A stretch of 64,000 nucleotides of DNA from Symsagittifera roscoffensis (lineage: Eukaryota; Xenacoelomorpha; Acoela; Convolutidae): positions 8,079,605 through 8,143,604 of the forward strand of contig NC_087071.1 of NCBI RefSeq assembly GCF_963678635.1. Direction: 5' to 3'. Position 1 is the first letter of the stretch; every line of letters begins with the position of its first letter. This document shows, in pieces, positions 10,905 through 20,647 of the stretch. The translations under genes and the position numbers were made by a program. Below the pieces are notes generated by a model. That model was not told the origin of the DNA, ran no database searches, and saw only the letters and a list, made by a program, of their open reading frames with translations.

Positions 10905-11554
10905 AACTATATCATAAGATTCTTCAGAAAGAAAATCTAAAGGCAGCCCCAGATAAATCACATTTCTTTTTAACACGAGTAAAATTTTTAGGACATAACA
11001 ACGAACGAAACACTATTACCCCATTAAAATCACGCATTGACGCAATCCAAAAACTTCAGCCACCAACAAATAAAAAGAAGATTCAAGAATTCCTCGGAAT
11101 GTTAAATTTCTTAAGTAAATACGTTTATAAAATGCAACTTTACTTAAGACCCTTTTATAACATCCTTAGACAACAAAACAATTTTGAATGGACCACTGAA
11201 CACCAAACACGATTTGAAGAAATCAAAAAACTCTTAACGGAACAAATATCAAACACAATTCCAGATCCGAATCAACCATTCTACGCTATGTGCGATGCAT
11301 CAAATTTTGGCATCGGCGCAGCACTACTACAATCACATAGTGGAACAAATAAAATGAATTTGATATCAGCAAATTCACGACTTTTTACACAAGCCGAAAT
11401 ACGACTCTTCACACTAATGAGAGAATGTACAGCAATAATTTATACACTTACAGAATACGAATTTCTAATACTTGGATCAAAACATCCAACAGTCTTATTC
11501 ACAGATCATAAACCAATTATTTTTTTTTTCACAAAAATCAAATCCAAATCATAG
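10905..11554 (+). pseudogene. pol: Retroelement RT thumb/connection and RNase H (first part)
   Basis: Open in a new register from about 10,905. The 'VKFLGH' and 'KKIQEFLGMLNFLSKY' phrases are the classical RT connection of Gypsy elements. RNase H follows with FYAMCDASNFGIGAALL (first catalytic Asp) and RECTAIIYTLTEY (catalytic Glu), then VLFTDHKPI (further catalytic Asp). RNase H removes the RNA strand during reverse transcription. The frame breaks inside a run of ten T (about 11,520-11,530), and the rest of the domain continues in the next register. Confidence 0.88.
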
Positions 11555-11879
11555 AGTATATAGATTTCAACTAATTCTAATGAAATTCCCAAACTTACAC
11601 ATAGTATGGACAGCAGGAAAAAACCTTGCATTACCAGACACCTTAAGTAGAAATACACCACCAGAACTAAATACACGAAAAACTACAGTTGAAATACCAA
11701 AAAATATCAAATTCTATCTCGCAAAAGACGAAACATCACCTCGATTAGAATGCAAATACGCAGTAAAAACTGACGTTGACCAAACACAAATAAATAATTT
11801 ACAACATTTCCCACTCTATTTAGATTGCCAAAATAATCACTACGAAGTTGATTTATTAGGTAACATCATCAACATTTAA
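11531..11879 (+). pseudogene. pol: Retroelement RNase H end and linker to integrase
   Basis: This stretch continues RNase H after the poly-T slip: RVYRFQLILMKFPNLHIVW, then ALPDTLSRN, the usual 'ADxLSR' close of the Gypsy RNase H region. About 75 less conserved codons follow. The frame ends with TAA at 11,877-11,879. The next 120 bases are open in no single frame, so at least two small indels are likely before the integrase begins near 12,003. Confidence 0.8.
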
Positions 11880-12002
11880 ACCTATTTCACACTCACAATG
11901 GATAAAAAACAACACTCAGCAAAAGAAAGTCAAACAACAATCACATAAAAAGGATCTGTTTCCCCTAATCGAAAAAGAAAATTTAACTGATACAATAAAT
12001 TT

Positions 12003-12538
12003 CAGGACCACAAGTAAAAGATACAAAATACACAATAAACCAAGTTTTTAACCCTCGCGACCCGCTTGATACAATTCCCCTATCAAAAATAGAAATTGAC
12101 AATATTTTTCTCCCACCAACAGAAAAAATCCCACTTGAACTTTTGAAACGATATCAAAATTTAGACCCAGTAATCCGACAACTCAAATCATGGCACAAAT
12201 ATAAAACAAAACCAGCAAAAGTTGATACCACAATTTTAGGAAACAAAACACTTCTCCGATATTTCCGAAAATTTATTAACACAACATTAAACGAAAACAC
12301 AGATATTTTAGAATATCAATTAGATGATTCTAAAGTCCCCTGTCTTCCCTTAAGTATGATATTGATAGCATTTAATATCACTCATACACAAAATACAAAA
12401 GGACACTCCGGATCAGAAAAAACATATTCAAATTTTACACAAAATTTTTATTTTCCAAACGCTCCAATATGGATAAAAGTATTATGCAATGATTGTATAA
12501 TATGTCAACTAAACAAACCTTAACCAAATCAAAAATAA
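12003..12538 (+). pseudogene. pol: Retroelement integrase, zinc-binding domain
   Basis: Open from about 12,003. The C-terminal part has the HHCC zinc finger of integrase: ITHTQNTKGHSG gives the two His, and NDCIICQ the two Cys. The finger helps multimerise integrase and contact LTR ends. Two in-frame TAA codons (12,521-12,523 and 12,536-12,538) separate it from the catalytic core in the same frame. Both could derive from CAA (Gln) by a single C-to-T change. Confidence 0.8.
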
Positions 12539-13426
12539 ATAGCACAAAAACAAGATTTTAAAGGACAAAGTCTATATTTCAATCACAGAAAATCATTTGA
12601 CACAAAAGGACCAATTTCCCCATCTTCAGAAGGAAATTCCTACATTATGGTCATTGTTGACGCATTTACACATTATGTAGCAATTAGTCCAGCACCACAT
12701 TTTAACGCTTATTATGCTTACACAACACTCTATGAACACTGGATAGCAAAATTTGGACTACCAGAAATTTTAGTAACAGACAATGGAACAGAATTCATTA
12801 ATAATGAAATAATCACGTTATGTCACCTATATAATATCAAACACAAACCACGTACATCTCATGCACCTTGGACAAACGGATTAGTCGAAGGTATGAATCG
12901 TTCATTACAAGAATATCTCAGATGTATCATAAATGGAAATGACACGAAATACACAGAATGGTCAACAGATGTAAAATTATTCCCATTAGCATACAATTCA
13001 CAAATAACGACAACTCTAGGAATGTCACCATATGAAATGGTTTTTAACCAAAAACCAAGAAAACCAATAATGTTCACCGCAAATGCACATAAAAATGCAC
13101 AAGGATATTGCACACCGACTAAAGATTCAATATGCTATAATCTACCATTACATACACATGATGAAGATCATTTTCATCATCCACAAATTCTTAAATTAGC
13201 CTCCGGTACACACACCGAATGGATTTTAAATAGAGATAAAAAGCATAACGAAATCTACCAAAAGGTAACAAAGAAATTGTTACAACGACAAAACATTAAT
13301 CACCAAAATAATCAACGATTTACGCCAGCCACCGATTTAAAAATAGGAACACTTGTTTTAATACCAATTTTTCAAACACAAAAAGGAATCTCTAAAAAAT
13401 TACAATCACTTAGAAAAGGACGCTAG
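12539..13426 (+). pseudogene. pol: Retroelement integrase, DDE catalytic core
   Basis: The three catalytic residues are present: Asp in MVIVDAFTHY, Asp in LVTDNGTEFINN, and Glu in GLVEGMNRSLQEY. The second Asp and the Glu are separated by 35 residues, the canonical D,D-35-E spacing. Integrase inserts the DNA copy into the host chromosome. About 130 further codons lead toward the C-terminal module. A TAG (13,424-13,426) interrupts the frame inside that module, but coding clearly continues in the same register. The core itself is uninterrupted. Confidence 0.9.
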
Positions 13427-13924
13427 CAAATAATTGATAAACCAACTGAAGTCACATATAAACTTATGGACATAACAAAAAAAGAAATTGTTCAACACAG
13501 AAACAATTTACTACCTTATTATCCGAAAGAATACGTTTTACGCGAACTAACTCAACTATATTCTTTCACCGGTTTAAAAGTTATTCAAAAAAACACACAA
13601 ATAGAGCCAGTATTAGATGAAAATCATAAAAATCAACTTACACAAATTCAAAAACAAGACAGAATTCACAAAGACGCAAACACTCTAAAATCAAATAATT
13701 TAGAAAAAGAAAGAAAAAATAAAAAAATGATAGAAAAAATCTTGCCACAAGAACAAAAAGAAAAATCTACACATCGAGAATCATCACGACTTAGAAACCA
13801 ACCACGTAAAAATTATAAAACATTCATCCCACAATCTAAAATATTAAAGAAAGTTGAATTTCAAAAATCAAACCATTTTCCTCTTCACACATTGTCACCT
13901 CCATATCCATCTCAGACATTTTAA
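13427..13924 (+). pseudogene. pol: Retroelement integrase C-terminal domain
   Basis: Same frame as the core, after a single TAG. The phrase VTYKLMDITKKEIVQHRNN followed by LLPYYPKE resembles the GPY/F-type C-terminal module of Gypsy integrases (a small beta-rich DNA-contact domain), with a His-Arg-Asn-Asn...Pro-Tyr-Tyr close. A lysine-rich, probably disordered tail of about 110 residues follows, ending with TAA at 13,922-13,924. No chromodomain is evident. Confidence 0.72.
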
Positions 13925-14478
13925 CTTTCATATTTTCCAAATAAAATGCTGAAAAAATCACAAGATTCTAGTTCAAAATCAACCAATAAGATTCACTCAA
14001 CTCAACCACTTCCGAATCTCTAAATATCAACCTCTTAGCAGATAGACATTAATCTCCAGGCATATCTGTAACTATAACTTTACAACCTCCAGGTCAAAAA
14101 TAAGCAACTCGCTAAATTTTGACAACTAAAATAAATATCACGATAATATTCCAACCTTCCCCTATCTAATAACCCAAAGATCAACAATATTTTCCCAAAA
14201 TTACCCTCCAAAACCCCCCAACCAAAAATGGCAAATTAGCCTAAAGAAAAAATGAATCATGATCATTTAGCCTAAAGTACAATTTTCTCAAAAATACCTC
14301 AGATTACCCACCAAATAAAAATAAAGTCAAGAAGACCTCCCGAGCACCATAAAATAATCCCCCAACAATTTTTCAAGTAACTCAACCCACTTGTCAAAAA
14401 ATCATTAAATAATCCGACCACACTTGAATATAGCCTCAGCAATTCAAAAAATATTCGACGAACGAATCATTTTCTCAA
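13925..14478 (+). other. Non-coding spacer between pol and the hydrophobic frames
   Basis: No open frame longer than a few dozen codons on the + strand. The stretch is A/C-rich and G-poor like the rest of the element, with a repeated 'ttagcctaaag' phrase near 14,236 and 14,268. It may carry splice signals for a spliced env message, but none can be assigned with confidence. Confidence 0.4.
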
Positions 14479-14739
14479 ATGCTTCTCTCTTCTCCAGTTA
14501 TACTCATAAAAAATCTAATCCTAAACATTTTCTTCAAACTTTTTCTCATTTCTAAATTTTGTATCATACTTTGTATTGACATTTTTGAAGTTTTCATAGT
14601 AATTCTAATAATTTTCATAAACATAATTTTGATTTTCTACACCCTATACGCCCTATATTCCCATTTTTCCCTACTCATTGACCACATATACAGGTACGAT
14701 ATTTTCAAAATCATTTTAAATGATACGAACAATTTTTAG
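14479..14739 (+). CDS. Small hydrophobic frame (several membrane segments)
   Basis: 86 codons from an ATG, almost entirely Ile, Leu, Phe, Val and Tyr. At least two strongly hydrophobic stretches are each long enough to cross a membrane (about residues 5-35 and 36-65). Function unknown. It overlaps the next hydrophobic frame by 20 bases (ATG at 14,720 versus stop at 14,737-14,739). Hydrophobic frames arise easily in T-rich DNA, but here the surrounding element strand is A-rich, so a T-rich island is itself unusual. Confidence 0.45.
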   Translation: MLLSSPVILIKNLILNIFFKLFLISKFCIILCIDIFEVFIVILIIFINIILIFYTLYALYSHFSLLIDHIYRYDIFKIILNDTNNF

Positions 14740-14908
14740 TAGAACAGACATTTTTCTCCTATTCATAATCTTCCTCACATTTGTAACATCCCTAATCATG
14801 ACAATATGTAAATGTATAAAAAAGGCAATAGTAACATTTGCATTAGCCACGATTCTTTTGATTCTATTCATCGAAGAATACTACAACAAACATAAATCTT
14901 CTCACTAA
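14720..14908 (+). CDS. Hydrophobic frame with membrane segments, same frame as the Pro/Thr/Ser-rich frame
   Basis: 62 codons from an ATG. Two hydrophobic stretches (FLLFIIFLTFVTSLIM and IVTFALATILLILFI) flank a short Cys/Lys-containing loop (CKCIKK), which suggests a hairpin in the membrane. The frame stops at TAA (14,906-14,908) but stays open in the same register through to 16,030. It may therefore be the N-terminal anchor of a longer protein whose tail is the next feature. No homologue is recognised. Confidence 0.5.
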   Translation: MIRTIFSRTDIFLLFIIFLTFVTSLIMTICKCIKKAIVTFALATILLILFIEEYYNKHKSSH

Positions 14909-16030
14909 ATTATTCAAAATTGCAAACACACTATCAAAATTGCTAACCAAACACCCCCAAATCAGTCTTCACCGACAATTTCCCAAGAAAACACAACAGT
15001 ACCAACAACTACCCAAAACCCCCAAACATCCACACGAATTTCATTTCAAGATAATCCATACACTTTTGAACGACACGCTCCCTTATCTGAACCCTTAGAA
15101 CCAGTTCAAAGACAAGCATCACTAAGCGAACCAACATATAAATTATACCCTACACTACAACAGGACTTGAATCGAATCCGACACATCAGCCAAAATCAAA
15201 ATACAATCGAAGTAAATAGACAAATCATACATCCAAGAAGAAACAGAAATTTTCAAACCCCTAGAATTACCTTTAGCATACCCCAATCTCCAACCCCATC
15301 AATTTCAGAAAACTCTAGTATAACACTACCAGATACACCAACGCTAACTCCGAACATTCAATCAGAACACTTAGGATCAACACCAACCTCAGCACAAGTA
15401 CGAGAGAACCCTTCTAATCCACCTAACCCAAACGAACGTCTACCCCATTGGGCAACCCAATCCTACTCACAAGGAGAACCTAACTTAGTCAACGACCCAA
15501 TAGATACTTCATCCGATACAACATTTTCATCTTTACCAGGAACACTATCACTTCCATCAACACGATCCTTAAGTCAAATTTCACGATCAATTTTCCCTTT
15601 AAATATCTCATACGATATTGAAACTAGATATAGTGAACAACCTACAAATATACCCCTCCGGTTAGATTGGAATACGTTAGTAGCACCACCTCCATTGTTA
15701 GGACAACATAACGAAAGCCACCGACTACACAGTTGGGCACTAAACAGATTACAATACAGACAAGATATCCACGAAGATATCCGAGAACATAATGTTCAAA
15801 TATTAAATCAAAATAGCCTTCAATTAAAGTTTGAAATCACAGTTAAACTTAATAACATCGTTCAACATCCTTGTCCACTAAGCCCCTCAAACATTACAGC
15901 TCAAACACTACCACCACCATTTATTACAACGGAAGTAATATATAAATACGATAGATATACAAAAACTACAATCGGATACATAACATTTTATAACCCATAT
16001 TCAGGACTATCGTACACATGTATATTTTAA
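14909..16030 (+). CDS. Pro/Thr/Ser-rich frame of unknown function
   Basis: Open from 14,909 to TAA at 16,028-16,030, about 370 codons, with no in-frame ATG. It is therefore expressed as an extension of the hydrophobic frame upstream (if the TAA there is a mutation), by splicing, or not at all. The first ~220 codons are rich in Pro, Thr, Ser, Asn and Gln and look disordered. The last ~130 are more ordinary, with a phrase LRLDWNTLVAPPPLLGQ and an apparently folded end (ITFYNPYSGLSY). The final 13 bases overlap the env-like ATG at 16,018, a tight arrangement that argues for a real gene boundary. Confidence 0.55.
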   Translation: MIQNCKHTIKIANQTPPNQSSPTISQENTTVPTTTQNPQTSTRISFQDNPYTFERHAPLSEPLEPVQRQASLSEPTYKLYPTLQQDLNRIRHISQNQNTIEVNRQIIHPRRNRNFQTPRITFSIPQSPTPSISENSSITLPDTPTLTPNIQSEHLGSTPTSAQVRENPSNPPNPNERLPHWATQSYSQGEPNLVNDPIDTSSDTTFSSLPGTLSLPSTRSLSQISRSIFPLNISYDIETRYSEQPTNIPLRLDWNTLVAPPPLLGQHNESHRLHSWALNRLQYRQDIHEDIREHNVQILNQNSLQLKFEITVKLNNIVQHPCPLSPSNITAQTLPPPFITTEVIYKYDRYTKTTIGYITFYNPYSGLSYTCIF

Positions 16031-17478
16031 GGATATTAATATTCCTACACATCCTTTTTCTTACATTTTCAGAACAAAATATAAGTCCAACTCCTCGGAC
16101 AGGACCTAAAGATTTACTAGTAACACTTTATGATTGTGAAGAAAATGAACAAAAAACATTACAAAAATATGCAAGAAATCAAGTCACACAATGCGAAACA
16201 GAACCACAAGCTATAGAAACTACAAACATAATAGCAACACTATATTCAAAAGCCCGAGCAACAACAGTAACCGGACATAAATTTACAGCAACCTTTTCCG
16301 AAAAGAAAGTACATTGCTCACAAGTTTCAAACGGAAATAAAAATAGACTTGACCACGAATCATTTTACCAAAGCAATATAGAAAGACTTTTACATCTCAA
16401 TCCCGATGATTGTAAAGTCGAATTACACAGGTTAAATATCACAAATAACAAACACTTAGAAAGACAAATAGTACACTTCTATGTTTTTAGCGACTCTGTA
16501 CACCAAGCAGAACTTGAACGCTATCAAGGACATTTAAAATTAGACGAAAAACACCCATTTAACGGCGCACACGGACGTTTAACTTATGATCCAGACGAAA
16601 AACACTGGATACCACACATTGGAATAAACGAACCCTCAAACTGTAAAGCAGACACAAAAAATAGAGGATACCAGGAAATAATGTTTTTTGATTGGAAAAT
16701 ACAACTCGAAAAAATACAACTTACACGAGATTTAGAAGATAACACAATGATCTATCAAGGAATTCGATTATCTTGTAAAAATGATCAAGGATATTGTGAT
16801 CCTACAACAAGAACCCAAGCAACAATTGTTTGGTTTCCCGAAGATACATGCACAGCATTTCAAGTAGCAAAAATACACGCTAGAATGATAAAATTTCATG
16901 AAAAATATTTCATTGAATCCATCCCATACGAACAAGTAAACACACATCACAAACGAAGTAATGATTTCAGAATTCTAAACAATATAGAAAATAAACTCAC
17001 ACGTTTTCAAATCTACCAAGAAACAGAATTTGCATTTAAATACACAAACCCACTCTACAAAACACAATACTCCGAAATACTTGTCGAATACGAACAAGGT
17101 TTCGACATGACCACTGGAAAAATCAAAGTAAATCCACACGCAACAGCAAAATTTAAATACGACGGAAAACCCTACACCCCAGTTAATTTCCAAAAATCTA
17201 TCGGTCACCCAGGTGGAAAATTAACACCAATTGACAGAAAAAGTACCCGATTACAAGAACTGTCACTTATGAACACAACATATTTTGGAAACATACATTA
17301 TGACATTCATCTAGACATGAAATTAGACTACACAATTAGTAGAATTTTTCAAGAAATGTCACTTTCTGAATTAGAAACACTAGAAAGAATGCGAATTAGA
17401 AAGAACACAAATTTTACAATCACTCGCATTAGCAGTATTAAAAATACCCTACGCAGGATATTTATTATCAGGAAATAG
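16018..17478 (+). CDS. env: Envelope-like glycoprotein, N-terminal half
   Basis: The ATG is followed by a good signal peptide (MYILRILIFLHILFLTFS). A cysteine-containing ectodomain of about 460 residues then carries several N-x-S/T sites (NIS, NIT, NTT, NFT). Position after pol and the secretory signal make it an env-type gene. The frame ends at TAG 17,476-17,478, but coding continues in the next register from about 17,430. The same break is present in the second copy at 21,968, so it predates the duplication. Compare the second copy (21,462-21,968), which lacks the first ~320 residues. What it binds is unknown. Confidence 0.65.
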   Translation: MYILRILIFLHILFLTFSEQNISPTPRTGPKDLLVTLYDCEENEQKTLQKYARNQVTQCETEPQAIETTNIIATLYSKARATTVTGHKFTATFSEKKVHCSQVSNGNKNRLDHESFYQSNIERLLHLNPDDCKVELHRLNITNNKHLERQIVHFYVFSDSVHQAELERYQGHLKLDEKHPFNGAHGRLTYDPDEKHWIPHIGINEPSNCKADTKNRGYQEIMFFDWKIQLEKIQLTRDLEDNTMIYQGIRLSCKNDQGYCDPTTRTQATIVWFPEDTCTAFQVAKIHARMIKFHEKYFIESIPYEQVNTHHKRSNDFRILNNIENKLTRFQIYQETEFAFKYTNPLYKTQYSEILVEYEQGFDMTTGKIKVNPHATAKFKYDGKPYTPVNFQKSIGHPGGKLTPIDRKSTRLQELSLMNTTYFGNIHYDIHLDMKLDYTISRIFQEMSLSELETLERMRIRKNTNFTITRISSIKNTLRRIFIIRK

Positions 17479-18634
17479 ATCAAATTTTCTTGATTACGAA
17501 GGAAACATCTTATGGTTTTATACTTGCATTAAAAAAGTATCACCATTATACGTTTTTGAAGATAAACGTTGTTACAAAAGAATAACCATATTCTACAAAA
17601 ACGAAGTACATTTTGTCGACACACTCTCAAGAAGAACATATTTTTGGGATACCGCAGTCCCATGTCGATCAGAAAATAGCCACAATGTAGTACAGCTAAA
17701 CCCTGGTAAAGATAAATACTATCTATTAACACCATACCCATCATTAATGCAACCACTAAAAAAGTTTTCCCCGGAAAGCATAAGAGCCATTGCTCGAAAT
17801 CCCAATATAGACCTACAATCCATTGGAATTTATTCTAAATCAGATATACAACACCATATTCGAACACAACAATTCCAAGAACTACTCAAACAAATGGATA
17901 CAATACAAAGACAATCAATTGATCAAAATTTAAGAAAACTTGCAGAAACCGCAGGATTTGCAGACATATACACTCAAGATTACAGCGGATATATTAAAGA
18001 CATTAAAGATTATATAATTTTAAACGGCGAAAAATACAGACCACAAGATATTTCACCCATAAACATTTTCAGATTTGTTACCTTAAAAAACGAAATACTC
18101 GCTTTTCAGGGATGGCCCTACTACATCTTAGAAAGATTAACTACCTTATACGCTATGTTTAACTTTATAGGATTTCATTTCTCACTACTAGAAGGAATCT
18201 ATAACACATGCGCTATACACACAAAAGTCAACCGCCAAGCAAGTGTAGCACGCATATTATTTGTAGGATTTTTTGGAATATTTTCATCATCCATAAACAA
18301 AATACTTCTAGACGCACAAATCAAAGAATATAATACAAAACTAGCCACAAGACCAAATACATATGACGAAGAACACAACAACGTAGATACAACCCCTACA
18401 GCAGCACAAGTACCACTCCTACCACAAAATCATCCCTTATCCCTAGTTCCCAGAAATTTTCGAAATCTCGCAATCACAAATAACCCAAATTTTCGACCAC
18501 ATTCGATACACAGCCCTATTCAACATTTAACGACAAATCATTCACAAAATGAAAGTACATACGAACAAATTATAGAACAACCCCACATCACCACTTTTCA
18601 ATCTCAAAATAATCGTTTTTTTAGCACACGATGA
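17430..18634 (+). CDS. env: Envelope-like glycoprotein, C-terminal half with membrane region (copy 1)
   Basis: Open in the +1 register relative to the N-terminal half. The start has a short block with paired cysteines (TCIKK, KRCYKR) and 'HFVDTLSRR', a pattern I associate with a glycoprotein family shared by invertebrate LTR elements and some negative-strand RNA viruses; that link is from memory and unproven. Around codons 215-270 a hydrophobic stretch (LERLTTLYAMFNFIGFHF, then ARILFVGFFGIFSSS) forms the likely membrane anchor or fusion-associated region, followed by a ~100-residue Pro/Asn/Thr-rich tail. The ATG at 17,747 is internal. The second copy at 21,920-23,019 is about 97-98% identical and ends early by a one-base deletion. 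Confidence 0.6.
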
Positions 18635-19059
18635 GCCGACAACTTGGATCCCTCCACCGTTCAAATTCCCACCCAGCAAATCTCCAAAACATAGTTCCCA
18701 TTATACCACTTTTCGCTTTTCCCCCACCTGATTTTGTAATTAACATACCATCTAGCACGAGTTCAGACACTAACTCAGATACCTTAGTTTTTCGCACAAT
18801 TTCACAATTTAACAATTCAGACCTTGAAACTCCCGACGAATTTGCCAACTCCGAACCCTCTCCTTCCACTTATTCCCAAACCAACTCCCAAAATTTTTCA
18901 CAACCCCCTTTCAGACCCATAAATACCAGTCAACCACTACCATCCCTTTCCACTCCCTCTTATCCATCCCAAGTCACCCCAACCTATACTCCATCCCTTT
19001 CAGACAGATCAGCCAACAATTCCCCAGATATCCCTCAAATTTTCGTCAGAACTAGATAA
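18631..19059 (+). CDS. Post-env frame of unknown function, N-terminal part (copy 1)
   Basis: The ATG overlaps the env-like stop (ATGA at 18,631-18,634), a compact arrangement suggesting real gene order. The 142 codons are rich in Ser, Pro, Thr and Asn (STSSDTNSDT, SLSTPSYPSQ) and probably disordered. The frame ends by a one-base insertion in a T run near 19,038. The second copy is uninterrupted at that point, so the ancestral frame ran on. No family recognised. Confidence 0.5.
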   Translation: MSRQLGSLHRSNSHPANLQNIVPIIPLFAFPPPDFVINIPSSTSSDTNSDTLVFRTISQFNNSDLETPDEFANSEPSPSTYSQTNSQNFSQPPFRPINTSQPLPSLSTPSYPSQVTPTYTPSLSDRSANNSPDIPQIFVRTR

Positions 19060-20441
19060 TTATATTATCCTCCAACAACAACTTATCCATCCCCATACCC
19101 TTACTATAAATCACCTTTCTTCTATAACAACATCCTCCGGCCCACCAACACCAACACCACTATCAGAATATACCCAATCATTAGCACAATCATCCACCTC
19201 AACCGAAACATCCACTAGCACTAACAGAACTTATCGCACTTTCAAACGAAAATTCCCAAATCACCCATTCACAACTAAACCAGGCACAGCCAAAGAATAT
19301 ATCGATCACCCGAAACATAAAAATACCAAACAATTTCTACAAACTAACCTACCATCATTTCCTCAGTACACTTTGAATACATCTACAACTAACGATGACA
19401 CCACAAATTATGTTGACGAATACGTCTTAACACCAACACTTCATTGGACATCATACTATCACTATACTAACCCTCTTTACTTACCACTATAAAACACTAT
19501 AACTGATAATGAAAATTGCAAAGATATACTATACAAACTAACAACAGCACAAACACTACGACAATTCGCCTAAATAGGATTCAAAAAACTACTAAAAGAA
19601 TACACCGCACCCCGCGCTAACGACTTCACTATTGAATATTACGATCACAACATCATACGCCCTAACCACGGTCAGTTTTTAGATGACGATCGCTTTGCTA
19701 ACCCACAATTAACAGAAAAATTTTTCATCTCAACACCATATATCTTCACACTTAATATTTTCGACAAACAGCACGACCACATCATTTCAGAAGCCCTCAT
19801 TAACACACAAGCCTATCAAAGCTTCCAAGACAAATTTGATTTATTCACACTAACCTTTCACTTTCTTACACCACAGGAACGAGATCTGCACTGCTCTCAC
19901 GATATTATGTTACGCACTAAACAGACGCACACTTACACATATTATCGTTTTGTTTCAAAATCACTTCCATCTACATACACCCTCACGACATCCCCACCAT
20001 CGTTTTCAATTCATCAACTCAAAATACACATCACCGTTTTTCCTTAACTTCACTTATTGTATAAAAAACACTAACTTTCACGGCATCCTCCGCAATTACG
20101 ATCCCGTCCATCAAATGTATATAATCTGCCCCATCATCAACGCCTTCCAAGACAAAGAATCCCGACCCTTCCTCATCCCGCATGAATTCCTACAACCCAT
20201 TGAAATCCCTATTCTTGAATTTATACATAACACCAAATATAACCATAAACTTTATAACTTAATTCAAAACACACCTCACGAGTTTGCAGTCGGCACAGAA
20301 GAACTAAATATCATCAAAGCACTTCAATTGCTTTGGCCACTGCTTCAGACTAAAAATATCATTCGTATTTTAGCTAAATTACTAACATCATCAGAACTAA
20401 TCCAAGACCTCTTTCCCCATGGATTTTTCCCTGAAGATTAG
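19040..20441 (+). pseudogene. Post-env frame of unknown function, C-terminal part (copy 1, broken)
   Basis: This continues the previous frame in another register to a TAA at 19,571-19,573, which is shared with the second copy. It then stays open to a one-base insertion near 19,945, after which the last 163 codons (19,950-20,441, ending PHGFFPED) are intact. The C-terminal half looks folded: mixed hydrophobic and charged residues, aromatic-rich (HWTSYYHYTNPLYLP, HDIMLRTKQTHTYTYYR). Because the two copies are broken at different places, one long ancestral frame of roughly 600 codons is likely. Function unknown; a structural or accessory protein of the element is a guess. Confidence 0.5.
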
Positions 20442-20647
20442 ATAAGTATATTTCAATTATATTCACTAATAAATAAAAAACTTACTAACCATTCTTTATA
20501 ATTTTTCATTTCATTTTTCTAGCCCTCTCTTCACATCTACAAAAGGAACAAATACAAAAAAAATAGAAAACTTTTAGAAACTACAATTCATCAAACTTAT
20601 TTGCTAAAACAATTTTGCTAAAACAATTTCATTAATCTAAACCCTTC

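Larger units (their letters stand above)
16981..20647 (+). repeat. Internal duplication, copy 1 (env 3' part plus post-env frame)
   Basis: Matches 21,471-25,132 in direct orientation. The first ~570 bases are identical and the rest differs at roughly 2-3% with a few one-base indels. The match ends at 'taaacccttc'. Copy 1 is continuous with the upstream env; copy 2 is not. The copies are separated by about 820 bases of unique sequence. Confidence 0.95.

Noticed and set aside
9731-13426. Reassigned stop codons (TAA/TAG read as Gln) as an alternative genetic code
   Set aside because: Frameshifts are as frequent as stops in the same element, and the host exons give no sign of reassignment. Decay or sequencing error is simpler.
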